In this document: positions 8,297 through 18,008 of the stretch, one piece after another
How positions within the stretch are numbered: position 1 is the stretch's first letter
How the letters are laid out: every line of letters starts with the position of its first letter
Assembly (NCBI RefSeq): GCF_042643265.1
Contig: NZ_JBHRRZ010000039.1
Span: 124,001-188,000 of the forward strand
Direction: 5' to 3'
DNA length: 64,000 nt
Origin: Virgibacillus_O sediminis
GTDB lineage: Bacteria; Bacillota; Bacilli; Bacillales; Amphibacillaceae
The notes under the pieces: model-generated
Told to the model about the DNA's origin: nothing
What the model saw: the letters and a program-made list of their open reading frames with translations, nothing else
Databases searched by the model: none
Translations under genes and position numbers: made by a program

Positions 8297-10099
8297 TTAC
8301 AGCAGCATATTCTCCATTTCCTTAAGCTTTTCTTCGAATACAGCTAAAGCGTCAAGTATTGGCTGTTTGGAGGTCATATCAACCCCAGCCTTTTTAAGCA
8401 CTTCAATCGGATAGTCACTATTTCCGGCTTTCAGGAAGTCAATATATCGTTCCACCGTCCCATCCTTTTCTTCAAGGATGCCGTTGGCCAAGGCCGTTGC
8501 TGCAGAATATCCTGTTGCATACTGATAAACATAATAGTTCATATAGAAATGCGGAATTCGGGCCCATTCAAGACCGATCTCTTCATCAGAAACAACCTCG
8601 TCACCGAAGTACTTCTTATTCAGATCATAATAGATCTCTGTCAGCTTCTCGGCGGTCATTGCCTCCCCTTCCTGCATGCGCTTATGGATATCATGCTCGA
8701 ATTCGGCAAACATTGTTTGGCGGAAAACCGTACCTCTGAAACCTTCCAGAAAATGGTTCAGGATATACAGTTTCTGTTTTTCATCATCCAGGTTATTCAA
8801 CAGATAATCGTTCAACAGCGCCTCATTGGTCGTAGATGCCACTTCCGCCACAAAAATGGAATAATTGCCATAGCGGAAAGGCTGGTTCTTCCTTGTATAA
8901 TAGCTGTGAACGGAGTGGCCCAGTTCATGGGCAAGAGTAAATGTGTCATTGAGATTATTTTGCCAGTTCAGCAGAATGTATGGATTTGTACCATACGCCC
9001 CAGAAGAATAAGCTCCACTGCGCTTGCCTTTATTCTCTTCCACATCAATCCAACGGTTGTCATAGCCTTCTTTGACAATGTCCACGTATTCCTGCCCCAA
9101 CGGTTTTAAGCCCTCCAGCACATATTCCTGTGCCTTCTCATAAGGAATTTTCATATCCGCATCTTGGACTAGCGGCGTGTAAAGGTCATACATATGCAGT
9201 TCTTCCACATCAAGCACTTTCTTGCGCAGTTTTGTGTAGCGATGCAGCAGATGGAGATTGTCATTTACCGCTTCCACTAGGTTGTCGTATACCTGCTCTG
9301 GGATATTGTTGCCATCCAGTGCCGCCTGGCGCGCTGATTCATAATTGCGGATTTTCGCATTGAAATTATGCTGTTTGACCCCGCCTGTCAAAGTGGAAGC
9401 AAACGTATTTTTAAAGCTTCCGTATGTTTCATACATGGCTTTGAATGCGCTCTCCCTCACACTGCGGTCCTGCGATTCGAGGAAGCGGATGTACCGGCCA
9501 TGTGTCAGATCCTCCTCTTCCCCGTTTTCATTCTTGATGGTCGGGAACGTCAAATCAGCATTATTCAGCATACTGAATGTCTGAGAAGCATTGGACATTG
9601 GTTCTGAGGCCTCTGCGAGCAGTGCTTCTTCTTTCTCACTCAATATATGTGGTCGCTGCCGGTTTATTTCATCCAGTGTCTTCCGGTATTCTTTCAGCCC
9701 TTCATTTTCTTCCAGGAATCTTTTCAGTTTATCTTCATCCATCGAAAGGATTTCCGGAACAATGAAGCTCATCGCACTGGATGCCTTGGTCAGGACGTTC
9801 TCCGCTTGGGCGTTCAATCCCTGGTAAAAAGAATTGGTTGTATCCTGGTCATAACGCATGTGTGCGTATGTAAACAGCTTGCCCAACCGTTCAGATAATC
9901 TATCTTGGAGTTTCAGCACGTCGTACAGAGTTTGGGCGGATTCACCAAGTTTTCCCTGGTATTCCTCGATCTGCGGTATATCGTTCTGAAGGCTTTTGAA
10001 TTCAGCCTGCCAGTCTTCATCCGTGGTAAAGATATCTTCCAGCCTCCATGTACGGTCATGAGGCACTTCACTTCGTTTTGGTAATTCCTTTGCAGCCAC
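8297..10099 (-). CDS. pepF: Oligoendopeptidase F
   Basis: 600-residue M3-family zinc metallopeptidase. The zinc motif HELGH sits at about residue 386 in TLAHELGHSVHSYY, with the downstream Glu in the family position (EVASTTNEALL). PepF cleaves cytosolic peptides of about 7-17 residues; in B. subtilis YjbG/PepF overproduction affects sporulation initiation. GTG start with AGGAGG 8 nt upstream. In B. subtilis the order is also coiA-pepF, and high-level pepF is linked to competence genes by position only. Confidence 0.95.
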   Translation of the reverse strand: MAAKELPKRSEVPHDRTWRLEDIFTTDEDWQAEFKSLQNDIPQIEEYQGKLGESAQTLYDVLKLQDRLSERLGKLFTYAHMRYDQDTTNSFYQGLNAQAENVLTKASSAMSFIVPEILSMDEDKLKRFLEENEGLKEYRKTLDEINRQRPHILSEKEEALLAEASEPMSNASQTFSMLNNADLTFPTIKNENGEEEDLTHGRYIRFLESQDRSVRESAFKAMYETYGSFKNTFASTLTGGVKQHNFNAKIRNYESARQAALDGNNIPEQVYDNLVEAVNDNLHLLHRYTKLRKKVLDVEELHMYDLYTPLVQDADMKIPYEKAQEYVLEGLKPLGQEYVDIVKEGYDNRWIDVEENKGKRSGAYSSGAYGTNPYILLNWQNNLNDTFTLAHELGHSVHSYYTRKNQPFRYGNYSIFVAEVASTTNEALLNDYLLNNLDDEKQKLYILNHFLEGFRGTVFRQTMFAEFEHDIHKRMQEGEAMTAEKLTEIYYDLNKKYFGDEVVSDEEIGLEWARIPHFYMNYYVYQYATGYSAATALANGILEEKDGTVERYIDFLKAGNSDYPIEVLKKAGVDMTSKQPILDALAVFEEKLKEMENMLL

Positions 10100-10211
10100 A
10101 GTAATTCCTCCTTTTACTCGTCCTATTCAATAGTATTCTTGATATGGCATAAAATTCCTGCAAGAAATGCCCTATTTTCTTAGTATAACGAATAAAGAAG
10201 GAATCATGCTT

Positions 10212-11393
10212 TCATTTTGCCTTTTGCCGATTTGAGAGGACTTCCATCAACTCGTCATCGCCGGCTACCGCCTGTTCAATATGCGAGTAGTATTCTACCT
10301 GTCGGAACTTACGGTAAACTCCCTGGCGAACCTGAGAAAGAAGGCCGGCTTCAACCAGAAGTTGGAGATACTCGAGTACCGGATCGCCCGGTGTTTTGAT
10401 CAGAGGAAATTGGCTGGGGGAAGTCTTATTTAATCGAACAAATTGCTGGCAGTGCTGGAGGGTGAATTCTTTCTCCTGAGGGAGCGGAGCAATCAAATCA
10501 ATCAACAGCCGGCTCTGCCAATTCCACGGGGGGCTGTTCATCAAATACTGGGAAGGCACGGGAAGATGGACCAATGATGGCAACTGTTCAACATGCTTCC
10601 CTTTCAAATACAGCCATTGATGCCAAGCCAATTCTTTTCCATGCAATTGCCTGTTTTTCCTCACACGGAACCGGTATTTTTCCCTCTTCCATAAAGAGAA
10701 TAATCTCTGTTGTGAATATACTTTAACGCGGAAGATGTCTGGCAGTCTCAACTTATCAAGGCGTTCCTGGCTGAATTTTCCTATTGCCAGCCCGGCTGAT
10801 GTAAAATAGATATCCTGGAACATAATGAATTGGAGGGTATGAGGGCAAAAGTAGAATAAAGTGAGCGGAAAGTCAGAGGAGAATTTGTGGGCAAGGTGGA
10901 TGGAGAAATGGTCGATTTGGAGATGTTCGGCTGTCTTCCGTTTCATGCGATTCTCCCCGAGAATCCAGATTGGGATGATGCCTTTCTGAATATATCCCTT
11001 GTTTCTGGAGTAAATCTGTTTCTCGGAAATCCTGGCACATTGATACTCCATGGCAATCTGTCTGCCATTAATCGTAAGAAGCAGATCCGGCCGCTGCTTG
11101 ATATTCGGTAGATATGCTTCCAATTCCACCTCCAGATGCTGTGCATGAAGCCAACGGTACAAGAGGCGCTTTCCCTTTTCGTGATACATCCCCTCTCCGC
11201 CTACGCTGGATGGGCAGTTTCTTACAGATTGGTGGGCAAAATGGGGAATGACCTTAGGTCCAGCTTTGATGATGACCGGTTTGCTGCACGACGGGCAGTA
11301 AAACACACCTGTCCGTTTCCATGTATCTATTTCTTTTCGCGAACATGCCGCAAGATTCACTGCTATTCCTTGTTCAGAAATGGCCTGCAGCAT
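10212..11393 (-). CDS. coiA: Competence protein CoiA
   Basis: 393 residues. The N-terminal zinc-finger-like part has CPSC (Cys33/Cys36) and the HFAH motif (51-54). A restriction-nuclease-like core has Asp103 (RPDLLL) and the E-x-Q pair Glu116/Gln118 (AMEYQCA). CoiA acts during transformation after DNA uptake, promoting recombination of the incoming strand. Very strong AAGGAGGTGGTG ribosome site. It lies between pepF and mecA as in B. subtilis, where it is a ComK-dependent late competence gene. The C-terminal third is variable in the family. Confidence 0.92.
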   Translation of the reverse strand: MLQAISEQGIAVNLAACSRKEIDTWKRTGVFYCPSCSKPVIIKAGPKVIPHFAHQSVRNCPSSVGGEGMYHEKGKRLLYRWLHAQHLEVELEAYLPNIKQRPDLLLTINGRQIAMEYQCARISEKQIYSRNKGYIQKGIIPIWILGENRMKRKTAEHLQIDHFSIHLAHKFSSDFPLTLFYFCPHTLQFIMFQDIYFTSAGLAIGKFSQERLDKLRLPDIFRVKVYSQQRLFSLWKREKYRFRVRKNRQLHGKELAWHQWLYLKGKHVEQLPSLVHLPVPSQYLMNSPPWNWQSRLLIDLIAPLPQEKEFTLQHCQQFVRLNKTSPSQFPLIKTPGDPVLEYLQLLVEAGLLSQVRQGVYRKFRQVEYYSHIEQAVAGDDELMEVLSNRQKAK

Positions 11394-11454
11394 ATATTCA
11401 CCACCTCCTTCCTTCTATATATTCTCCTGGGAGGTCAGTAAATCCTGCTTGAAA

Positions 11455-11490
11455 CAAAAAAAATAGACACCCAATCTAACTGAGTGTCTA
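11455..11490 (-). terminator. Intrinsic terminator of mecA
   Basis: TAGACAC / GTGTCTA stem with a long loop, followed on the minus strand by eight T residues; overlaps the mecA stop codon. Confidence 0.85.
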
Positions 11491-12171
11491 TACATTAACC
11501 GGAAAATGGGCCCTTACTTGGGCAAATGTGTCTTGTTCGAAGATTACCTTCCCATACTCTTCCAGCATGTGAATCGTAACATCGGAGTCGTCAGCAAATT
11601 CCAGAACCATACTGATGACATCTTCCTGAAGTTTGTCATCCATCAAGTCCGGTGAGAACTCCAGGAATAGATAGTAGTTGTCTTTAAAGTGATAAAGTGT
11701 TTCTTCCTTGCTACCATCGAAGCCTTCCATTCGGTGACTCAACTGAATGACGTCCTCAAAGTCCTTGAACCCGACAATCAACCACATATTGTCTTCCTTC
11801 ATATCTTCGGGATCATCCAATTCGGTCTTCCCATATTTATCTTCTAAAATATTCTCTATATTTTTATCTACAGGCACATCCACCGTTTCGCCATCTTCTG
11901 TCGGAAGCTCGATGTTCTCGCCATCCTTGGATACCTGGGCCTTCGTAACCACGATTTCCAATCCCTTATCCAACGCTTGCACTTGGATCCACAATGGACC
12001 CTCTACAGAAAAATCTTCCTTGTAGTTCAGCTCATCCATCATCTGCCAGAAGAGCTGTTCACTACGCTCACGGTTGTACCAGATTTCTTCGCGTTCAAAC
12101 CCTCTGTCCTCGATATCAATGTAGGAAATATAAAATTTGACGGTGTTTTCATTGATTCTCTCTATTTCCAT
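11488..12171 (-). CDS. mecA: ClpC adaptor protein MecA
   Basis: 227-residue adaptor, usual length for B. subtilis MecA (218). The N-terminal substrate-binding domain begins MEIERINENTVKFY. A strongly acidic linker (about 90-120) leads to the C-terminal ClpC-binding domain with the conserved FKDFEDVIQLSHRM block. MecA targets ComK to ClpCP until ComS competes, and also restrains other regulators. Its target ComK is encoded at 61 kb in this window. ATG start with GGGAGAGG site. Confidence 0.94.
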   Translation of the reverse strand: MEIERINENTVKFYISYIDIEDRGFEREEIWYNRERSEQLFWQMMDELNYKEDFSVEGPLWIQVQALDKGLEIVVTKAQVSKDGENIELPTEDGETVDVPVDKNIENILEDKYGKTELDDPEDMKEDNMWLIVGFKDFEDVIQLSHRMEGFDGSKEETLYHFKDNYYLFLEFSPDLMDDKLQEDVISMVLEFADDSDVTIHMLEEYGKVIFEQDTFAQVRAHFPVNV

Positions 12172-12424
12172 TCTTGTTCCTCTCCCTTCTTAAATAATGG
12201 TGGAAGAGACACTTTCACCTTATTTTTATATCTATAGCGTGGACAATTTCTTATCTATTCATTACCCGTTCTAAAACATATCTAACCATAACCGATTATA
12301 TTCACAGTATATGAAAACTACGGTCCATCTGGAAAGGAATATGCCTATAATAGAAGAGTTAGTTTTATATTTTACCCCATAACCTCTAATTTGTCACCCT
12401 TTGTCCTTATAAAATTTCAGACAA
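12172..12424. other. AT-rich intergenic stretch upstream of mecA
   Basis: No ORF with a ribosome site and no recognisable RNA. It should contain the mecA promoter on the minus strand; I could not pick a convincing -35/-10 pair. Confidence 0.5.
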
Positions 12425-12461
12425 AATAAAAACACAGCCCTCACCAGGAATCTGCGTTTTT
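12425..12461 (-). terminator. Intrinsic terminator of spx
   Basis: AAAAACaCAG / CTGcGTTTTT stem with one mismatch and a 14-nt loop, 30 bp after the spx stop. Confidence 0.75.
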
Positions 12462-12491
12462 AATAGGAAATATTAAACTAAGTATATGTGG

Positions 12492-12887
12492 TTAATTAAC
12501 CAACCGCTGGGCTTCCCGCAATTGGAAGGTGCGAACCGTTCTCGGCAGGAACCGGCGGATTTCATCTTCATTATAACCAACCTGCAGGCGCTTCTCATCC
12601 AGGATGATCGGCCTTCTCAACAGACCAGGATTATTTTGGATCAAATTGAATAGATCTTTCAACGGAAGCTGGTCGAGATCAACGTCTAATTTCTGAAAGA
12701 CCTTGGATCGGGTAGATATGATTTCATCCGTACCATCTTCAGTCATTCTCAAGATCTCCTTGATCTCATCCAATGTCAGCGGCTCCGAGAAGATATTCCG
12801 CTCCTTGAATTCGATCTCATGTTTTTCCAGCCAAGCCTTTGCTTTTCTGCATGATGTGCAACTTGGTGAGGTATAAAGTGTTACCAT
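12492..12887 (-). CDS. spx: Global redox regulator Spx
   Basis: 131-residue ArsC-fold protein with the CTSC redox switch (Cys10/Cys13) and the RRP motif after residue 90. Spx binds the alpha C-terminal domain of RNA polymerase to switch on thiol-stress genes and repress others, including comS-type competence expression. Levels are set by SpxH-ClpXP, and spxH lies 5 kb upstream in this window. The family-typical length and near-invariant N-terminus leave no doubt over ArsC itself, which lacks this context. Confidence 0.97.
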   Translation of the reverse strand: MVTLYTSPSCTSCRKAKAWLEKHEIEFKERNIFSEPLTLDEIKEILRMTEDGTDEIISTRSKVFQKLDVDLDQLPLKDLFNLIQNNPGLLRRPIILDEKRLQVGYNEDEIRRFLPRTVRTFQLREAQRLVN

Positions 12888-13208
12888 GTAACTTCACTCC
12901 TCATTCTATATAGATGGTTATCAACATTCAACTATTTTACAGATTAAAATAACTTTAAATAACCTTTATGTAAATTATACTACATTTGTCAAATGAAAGG
13001 TAGAGGTACAATAAAAAATCAGGTTATTTTTACATGTTACAGCTCATTGAATGCTTTAATTGTAACATACCCCATTTCTATCTTCTTAAACAACATTATT
13101 CTAAAAAAAATACTGCCCCCGTTCTCTTTCCTTGTCATGACAGGCTTTTTCCATGAAAACGATCTCGGTTTCCTTCAAAAAATCACGATTCAAAATCTAA
13201 TCAAACTT
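12888..13208. other. AT-rich spx upstream region
   Basis: About 320 bp without a supported gene. On the minus strand a TATAAT (12979-12974) lies about 90 bp before the spx start and could be the -10 element. The plus-strand frame through here lacks a ribosome site and has a composition typical of non-coding AT-rich DNA. Confidence 0.5.
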
Positions 13209-13212
13209 TAAA

Positions 13213-13247
13213 AACAACCCCGCACCGAGACTAACCGGCGGGGGCTG
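13213..13247 (-). terminator. Intrinsic terminator of the yjbC-like gene
   Basis: CAaCCCCGCaCCG / CGGcGGGGGCTG GC-rich stem, followed on the minus strand by TTTTTA. Confidence 0.8.
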
Positions 13248-13263
13248 CTTCCTTTTATCTTAT

Positions 13264-13857
13264 TTATGCTTTTTCAGGTACGTTCAGATTTTCCAGTATG
13301 TCATCGCATTCCCTGTTTTCGTCAAAGCTTAACACTTCATCTGCTTTTTGATAAGCTCTGCCGTATATCTCTTCATCCTTATAAGTATGGATGTCTTCGT
13401 ACATTTTTCTCATTTGCTTGAAAATCAAATCTTCAGATTCATCATTTGGAGACCAGTACAATATCTCCAGCGGGGTTTCTTCGTTAGTTGCCAGCGACCG
13501 GCGTGTATAGCCGATGGCCTGCGCATGGGTAAATCCTTCCCTGCGATAAAAGTGGAGTCTTTTCTCGGTGTCGGAGTCGTCATAATCAATCGGTTCGACT
13601 TCCAGAATGATCGGTTTGTTTTTCTCTTTCAACTTCTCCATAAGCTTGTGCCCGATGCCTTGCCCCCTGGTATCGGCTGAAACCCAAACATAATCAATAA
13701 AGATGAAGGTTTCGAATTCGGCGTACATCATCACATGCTGCGGGCTTTCATCCTTGAAGTATACGTCCCCTTTTTCCTCGAGGAGCCGTTCCATATGCTC
13801 CCTGGACTTCATTTCTTCTACCGGAAAATACTCTTTCAGCTTTTCATACCAGTTCAT
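13264..13857 (-). CDS. yjbC: GNAT-family N-acetyltransferase (YjbC type)
   Basis: 197 residues with a GNAT core: VSADTRGQGIGHKLM is the acetyl-CoA-binding motif A (about residues 60-75), followed by HFYRREGFTHAQAIGY. A C-terminal extension of about 70 residues is acidic. In B. subtilis yjbC is the gene directly upstream of spx (yjbD) and can be co-transcribed with it; here an intrinsic terminator lies between. The substrate is unknown. ATG start with TAAGGAG. Confidence 0.82.
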   Translation of the reverse strand: MNWYEKLKEYFPVEEMKSREHMERLLEEKGDVYFKDESPQHVMMYAEFETFIFIDYVWVSADTRGQGIGHKLMEKLKEKNKPIILEVEPIDYDDSDTEKRLHFYRREGFTHAQAIGYTRRSLATNEETPLEILYWSPNDESEDLIFKQMRKMYEDIHTYKDEEIYGRAYQKADEVLSFDENRECDDILENLNVPEKA

Positions 13858-13972
13858 TGATCTACTCCTTATTTTTAGTAGTCGTTTTCATTATAACGGG
13901 GATATTTAACTTTGTTAAATGGTTTAAAGGATCATTCTGGCCATATTATGTCCGTTTAGAGGCAAAATCATT

Positions 13973-14011
13973 AAAAAAGCAGATACCTTCGGAGGGTAAT
14001 CTGCTTTTTTT
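13973..14011 (-). terminator. Terminator of the GH-like gene
   Basis: GCAGATaCC / GGTaATCTGC stem flanked by A6 and T7 runs; may act in both directions. Confidence 0.85.
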
Positions 14012-14012
14012 G

Positions 14013-15227
14013 TTATTTCCCTATCATATAATCCACATTTTCCGTGTAACTGTTTCCGGAATCCCACAACAGGAATTCATCAATCCCATTATCATATAAG
14101 GCTCTGATCTGGGCTTCCACTTCCTCTTTGCCATACACAAAAGTCGGTCCGCTGTATAGCCATGGAGCACTGAAATCCTGCAGCCATGGGCGGGATACTG
14201 GCGGATCTTCCAATTGGCTGAGTACTTCTTTTTCTACTTTCGCATACTCATTGACCAGATTATACGGCTCTGTGTCCGGCTTTTCAATTCCAAAATATGG
14301 GCCCCAATGGCTAGGATAGATCATTGATGAAATAACATCCACATTATCTGCGATACGAGAAAAGTTCTGGCCGATTCCTGGGGCTTCATCGATGGTGGCT
14401 GAATATCCGAATATATCAACAGACACATCCACATCATAATATTCGAGTTCTTCCCTAGCGTATGCTACAAAATCAGTCACCGCTTCTACCCGCTTTTGCA
14501 CATTATTCATATCCATATCGGCATAATCGCCCTCACTGTATTCCAATTCCTGATCGCGTGTCTCGAAACCTTCCGGGAATCGGACATAATCGAATTGAAT
14601 TTCCTGGAAACCCATCTCGGCTGCCATTTTGGCGATTTCCACATTATAATCCCATACTTCCTTCTCAAATGGGTTTACAAAAGACTCTCCTTTTCCGTTG
14701 GACCATACTTCTCCATTTTTTTGGCGGAAAGATAGATCCGGACGCTTTTTGGCTAGCTCATTGTCCTTGAAGACAACTACCCTGGCAATCGGGTAGATCC
14801 CTTTTTCTTCCAGCACCTTCATCATTTCCTCCGGGTCACCAATATAATTCTTAGCAATATCTTCGTACCGAGAGCCTTCTTCCGGTTGGAAGGTCAAGTT
14901 TCCATTGTCTTCCTTTATATCAATGACCATCGAATTGAGTGCTGTCTCATCCAGCAGATTCACGAGGGACTCGAACCGGCTTCCGCCCGCAGAGTTTCCA
15001 GTTACATAAATTCCCCTCACTGCGTCAGGATATTCGAAGTCATACCCCGAATCATAGGTGAAACGCTGCATCTGCTGCTCTGGATCCAACAGTTCAATGC
15101 TTATCTGCCGTTCCGCATGCGGGGTCGCTTTCACTTCCTCTTCTTCTGCATCAGCTGTCAGAGGAAGCAAGGTGGCAGATAGGAGGGTACTTGCCATTAT
15201 TACAAGCGTTTGATGAATTTTCCCCAT
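14013..15227 (-). CDS. Secreted putative glycoside hydrolase (DUF4015/GH-like TIM barrel)
   Basis: 404 residues from ATG 15227, with an N-terminal signal peptide (hydrophobic stretch about 6-25, cleavage near ADA-EEEE). After an acidic linker, the barrel domain begins with AVRGIYVTGNSAGGSRFESL and continues through VIDIKEDNGNLTF, RVVVFKDNELAKKRPDLSF, EIQFDYVRFPEGF and DVSVDIFGYSA. These blocks typify DUF4015, a putative glycosyl hydrolase family of Bacillales. The conserved acidic residues are Asp in DYVRFP and in DIFGY. Substrate unknown; secretion suggests cell-wall or exopolysaccharide. An upstream in-frame start 48 codons earlier is rejected because it would bury the signal peptide. Confidence 0.8.
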   Translation of the reverse strand: MGKIHQTLVIMASTLLSATLLPLTADAEEEEVKATPHAERQISIELLDPEQQMQRFTYDSGYDFEYPDAVRGIYVTGNSAGGSRFESLVNLLDETALNSMVIDIKEDNGNLTFQPEEGSRYEDIAKNYIGDPEEMMKVLEEKGIYPIARVVVFKDNELAKKRPDLSFRQKNGEVWSNGKGESFVNPFEKEVWDYNVEIAKMAAEMGFQEIQFDYVRFPEGFETRDQELEYSEGDYADMDMNNVQKRVEAVTDFVAYAREELEYYDVDVSVDIFGYSATIDEAPGIGQNFSRIADNVDVISSMIYPSHWGPYFGIEKPDTEPYNLVNEYAKVEKEVLSQLEDPPVSRPWLQDFSAPWLYSGPTFVYGKEEVEAQIRALYDNGIDEFLLWDSGNSYTENVDYMIGK

Positions 15228-15741
15228 TTCTCTCAGTCTCCAATTCTCACTTTTTAAGACTAGTATATCGAAACATGTCGTATAATTGAACCAAAAACCG
15301 GCTGAAATAGAATAATAGTGATTTTTTCCCATAAGTTGGAATAGCAGACCGGGACGGGGACTTTCATTCAAAGGAAAGAGAATGGATGCCGTTTAAGCGG
15401 AATTATGGGGCACGCTTTAGTTGGAGAAAGGTGAGGAAATGTGGTGGGTTATATGGTAAGGGCTGTTCTATAAGCAAAGCCAGTTAATAGGCTAGTTGGA
15501 CAAAGAGAAACGGGATTGATGCGGGGTATAATGACGGCAAAATCGAACGACATCATCTATCTTATTCGGCCTGCTCCCAAATAGCCGAACAGCAGGAAAA
15601 ACAAGCGACCCCCCCAACCTATACTCGCCTATTCAGGTCGGCAAGAAAGGGGGAATCGTTTCACAAATCAACTCGAGAAACGGTATCCGTCCAATTTAGC
15701 TAGCTCGTCCATTTTAACTAATTCCTCGTGCTTATTTGGCA
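15228..15741. other. 514-bp intergenic region without a supported gene
   Basis: It holds the probable promoter of the GH-like gene near 15250 (minus strand). The rest (about 15370-15740) has no ORF with a ribosome site, no terminator and no RNA signature that I recognise. A short string GTTAATAGGCT here (about 15485) recurs at about 8187 after yizD. Confidence 0.4.
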
Positions 15742-16596
15742 TCAATTGTTTTTATGCACATATTTCCCGTAATCCGGGATGGCAAGATCATCAAAGTCCA
15801 TAGCTAATTTTTTCAAGTTCTTTGACAATTCTTCACCGGTCATCGGCAACCCATGCCCTGTGACCGCCACTTTCGGCTCCAAGGCCTCCAGCTTAACAAC
15901 AGACTCCTTTGCAGCTTTCCAATCGGTTGTAAGATATCTTGGTGGGCCATTTATTTCTTGATCCTGCGTAAAAACTTTATAAAGGGAATCCTGTTTAACG
16001 GTGATAAATGCATCTCCTGCTATTAATGTTTTGTCGTTCTCCCTGAACAACGAAACATGCCCTGTTGTATGTCCGGGTGTATGAACCCACCGGAAATCAG
16101 GCATATGAGGAATCGATCCATCAGAAGGGAGCATTTCCACATGATTCCCTAAGTCGATGGATTCATTGGGGAACATTGGTGACATCTTTGCTACCATACC
16201 GCCTTCAACGGTAGGATCTGGTTCTGGATAGTTCATTTTACCCGTTAAAAAAGGCAATTCCAGTTCGTGTGCATAAACAGGTATCTCCCAATGTTCGACG
16301 AGCTCAATAACCGCGCCTACATGATCAAAATGGCCATGCGTTAAAATGATTGCTTTCGGGCGGGCATTCTCACCAAATCGTTCTTCAGTTACGGAAATAA
16401 TTTCTTCGGCAGAATCAGGCATTCCTGCATCCACTAATACAAATTCCTTTGTTTCCGGATCTCCTACCAAACAAATATTGACTATCTGAAGGGTATGGGA
16501 AAATAAATCCGGCAACACCTGAAGTCCCATTCCACTACCTACAGAAGTGGTAGGAATATATTTATAATCACTTCCGTAATCCATATCCTTTTCCAT
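15742..16596 (-). CDS. Metallo-beta-lactamase-fold hydrolase
   Basis: 284 residues with a complete MBL zinc site: THGHFDH, the H of HTPGHTTGH, the D of AGDAF, and a late GHG. Close to the glyoxalase-II/Zn-hydrolase branch that lacks a fused domain. The substrate cannot be read from the sequence; lactonase, thioesterase or quorum-quenching activities all occur in this group. AGGAGG lies 8 nt before the ATG. It shares its orientation with the M20 amidohydrolase upstream, separated by about 225 bp without a recognisable feature. The pair sits where B. subtilis has the opp operon. Confidence 0.8.
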   Translation of the reverse strand: MEKDMDYGSDYKYIPTTSVGSGMGLQVLPDLFSHTLQIVNICLVGDPETKEFVLVDAGMPDSAEEIISVTEERFGENARPKAIILTHGHFDHVGAVIELVEHWEIPVYAHELELPFLTGKMNYPEPDPTVEGGMVAKMSPMFPNESIDLGNHVEMLPSDGSIPHMPDFRWVHTPGHTTGHVSLFRENDKTLIAGDAFITVKQDSLYKVFTQDQEINGPPRYLTTDWKAAKESVVKLEALEPKVAVTGHGLPMTGEELSKNLKKLAMDFDDLAIPDYGKYVHKNN

Positions 16597-16820
16597 TGCT
16601 GCTCCTCCTCATTTACTGTATCTCATGAGTATTGTTTCTTAGCCCAAATAAAATATTCGCTTATAGCAAGCGCCATTTACTGAGGAACTTAAAACGAGAG
16701 GAGATAGGAGCATACACCGCCCACGAGGTGGAGGAAATCCAGCTATTCAGTAAGCGGCAACTCCTGCATGGACACGGAATAACATTTTGAATTGAGTACG
16801 TACCTCTCCCGATAAACCAG

Positions 16821-18008
16821 TTATTTCCTATCCAAATAGCCACAAACAATATGACCCACTGATTTGGCTGCAACAAGAATCGCATCTTCGTCAATATCAA
16901 ATTTCGGGTGGTGATTAAAGTAAGGCTTTTCTACCCCCTTCGGAGTGCAGCCGACATAGAAATAGGATCCCGGGATTTTTTCCAAATAATACGCAAAGTC
17001 ATCTGATGGTGACATTTTAGGGAATTCTTTTACTTCTTTAAGGTCTTTATCCTGAACCCCATTTAAGGTGTCTGCAACAAACTCTGTCAACTCAGGATCA
17101 TTGTATAATGGCGGATAGTCAGGGGTATAAGTAAGTTCGCATGTTACATCGAACATTTCTTCCAACCCATTTACAATCCGATGGAACTCTTTGTCAATTA
17201 CTTCCTGGGATTCATCATTGGAATACCGGATATCCCCTTCAATCTCGATGCTGTCTCTAATGACGTTAAAGCTGCCTTTTCCATCAAATGAACCAATGGT
17301 TATGACTCCTGCCTCCATTGGATCTACACGACGGCTGGCAATCGTCTGTATTGCTGTCACAAAATAGGAGCCCGCAACAATAGCATCATTGGCTTTATGC
17401 GGCGAGGATCCATGTCCGCCAACCCCCTGTATCTTCAATTTAAAATAAGTCCGGCCATTGAATGAGTAACCACTATGATAGCCGACTGTACCTGCAGGGG
17501 CCAATGGTAGAACATGAATGCCGAAAACCGCATCTAAATCATCGAGTTTTCCTGAGTCCATGATGCTTTTAGCACCACCAGGCGGCTGTTCCTCTGCATG
17601 TTGGTGAATAATTTTAATGGTACCCTTGAATTGATCCTTTAGTTGAATAAGGCAATCGGCCAATATTAACAGATAAGCAGTATGAGCATCATGTCCGCAT
17701 GCGTGCATGACACCTTCATTTTTCGACTTGAATGGAACATCCGCTTCCTCGTTGATAGGGAGAGCATCAAAATCAGCGCGCAGTCCGATTTTTTTGCCTT
17801 CCGAAGCTCCTTTTATTGTCACAATAACTCCATATCCGTTTCCTACGTTCGTTTCAATTTCGACATCTTTTCCTTGGTAAAATTCAGTAATGTATGCCGC
17901 TGTTTTTTCTTCTTCAAAAGAAAGCTCGGGATGTTCATGTAGGTAACGACGGATCTCAATCATCTCATTTTCCCGCTCTTCCAACATTTTCATTAATTTG
18001 TCCTTCAT
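16821..18008 (-). CDS. M20-family amidohydrolase
   Basis: 395-residue zinc-dependent amidohydrolase of the hippurate/N-acetyl-amino-acid deacylase group. Landmarks: YLHEHPELSFEE (N-terminal), LRADFDALPI, the metal-binding ACGHDAHTA (about 105-113), HQHAEEQPPGG with the catalytic Glu, the dimerisation domain, and MSPSDDFAYY near the end. It probably cleaves an N-acyl amino acid or indole-conjugate amide. AAAGGAGG before the ATG. Which of the many M20D substrates it uses is not determinable. Confidence 0.85.
   Translation of the reverse strand: MKDKLMKMLEERENEMIEIRRYLHEHPELSFEEEKTAAYITEFYQGKDVEIETNVGNGYGVIVTIKGASEGKKIGLRADFDALPINEEADVPFKSKNEGVMHACGHDAHTAYLLILADCLIQLKDQFKGTIKIIHQHAEEQPPGGAKSIMDSGKLDDLDAVFGIHVLPLAPAGTVGYHSGYSFNGRTYFKLKIQGVGGHGSSPHKANDAIVAGSYFVTAIQTIASRRVDPMEAGVITIGSFDGKGSFNVIRDSIEIEGDIRYSNDESQEVIDKEFHRIVNGLEEMFDVTCELTYTPDYPPLYNDPELTEFVADTLNGVQDKDLKEVKEFPKMSPSDDFAYYLEKIPGSYFYVGCTPKGVEKPYFNHHPKFDIDEDAILVAAKSVGHIVCGYLDRK

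Noticed and set aside
12993..13211. 72-codon AT-rich ORF upstream of spx
   Set aside because: No ribosome site, low-complexity hydrophobic product, overlaps the probable spx promoter.
16597..16820. A further copy of the inverted-repeat element between the MBL and M20 genes
   Set aside because: Only short GC-rich strings are alike; no ordered match to the core and no terminal repeats.
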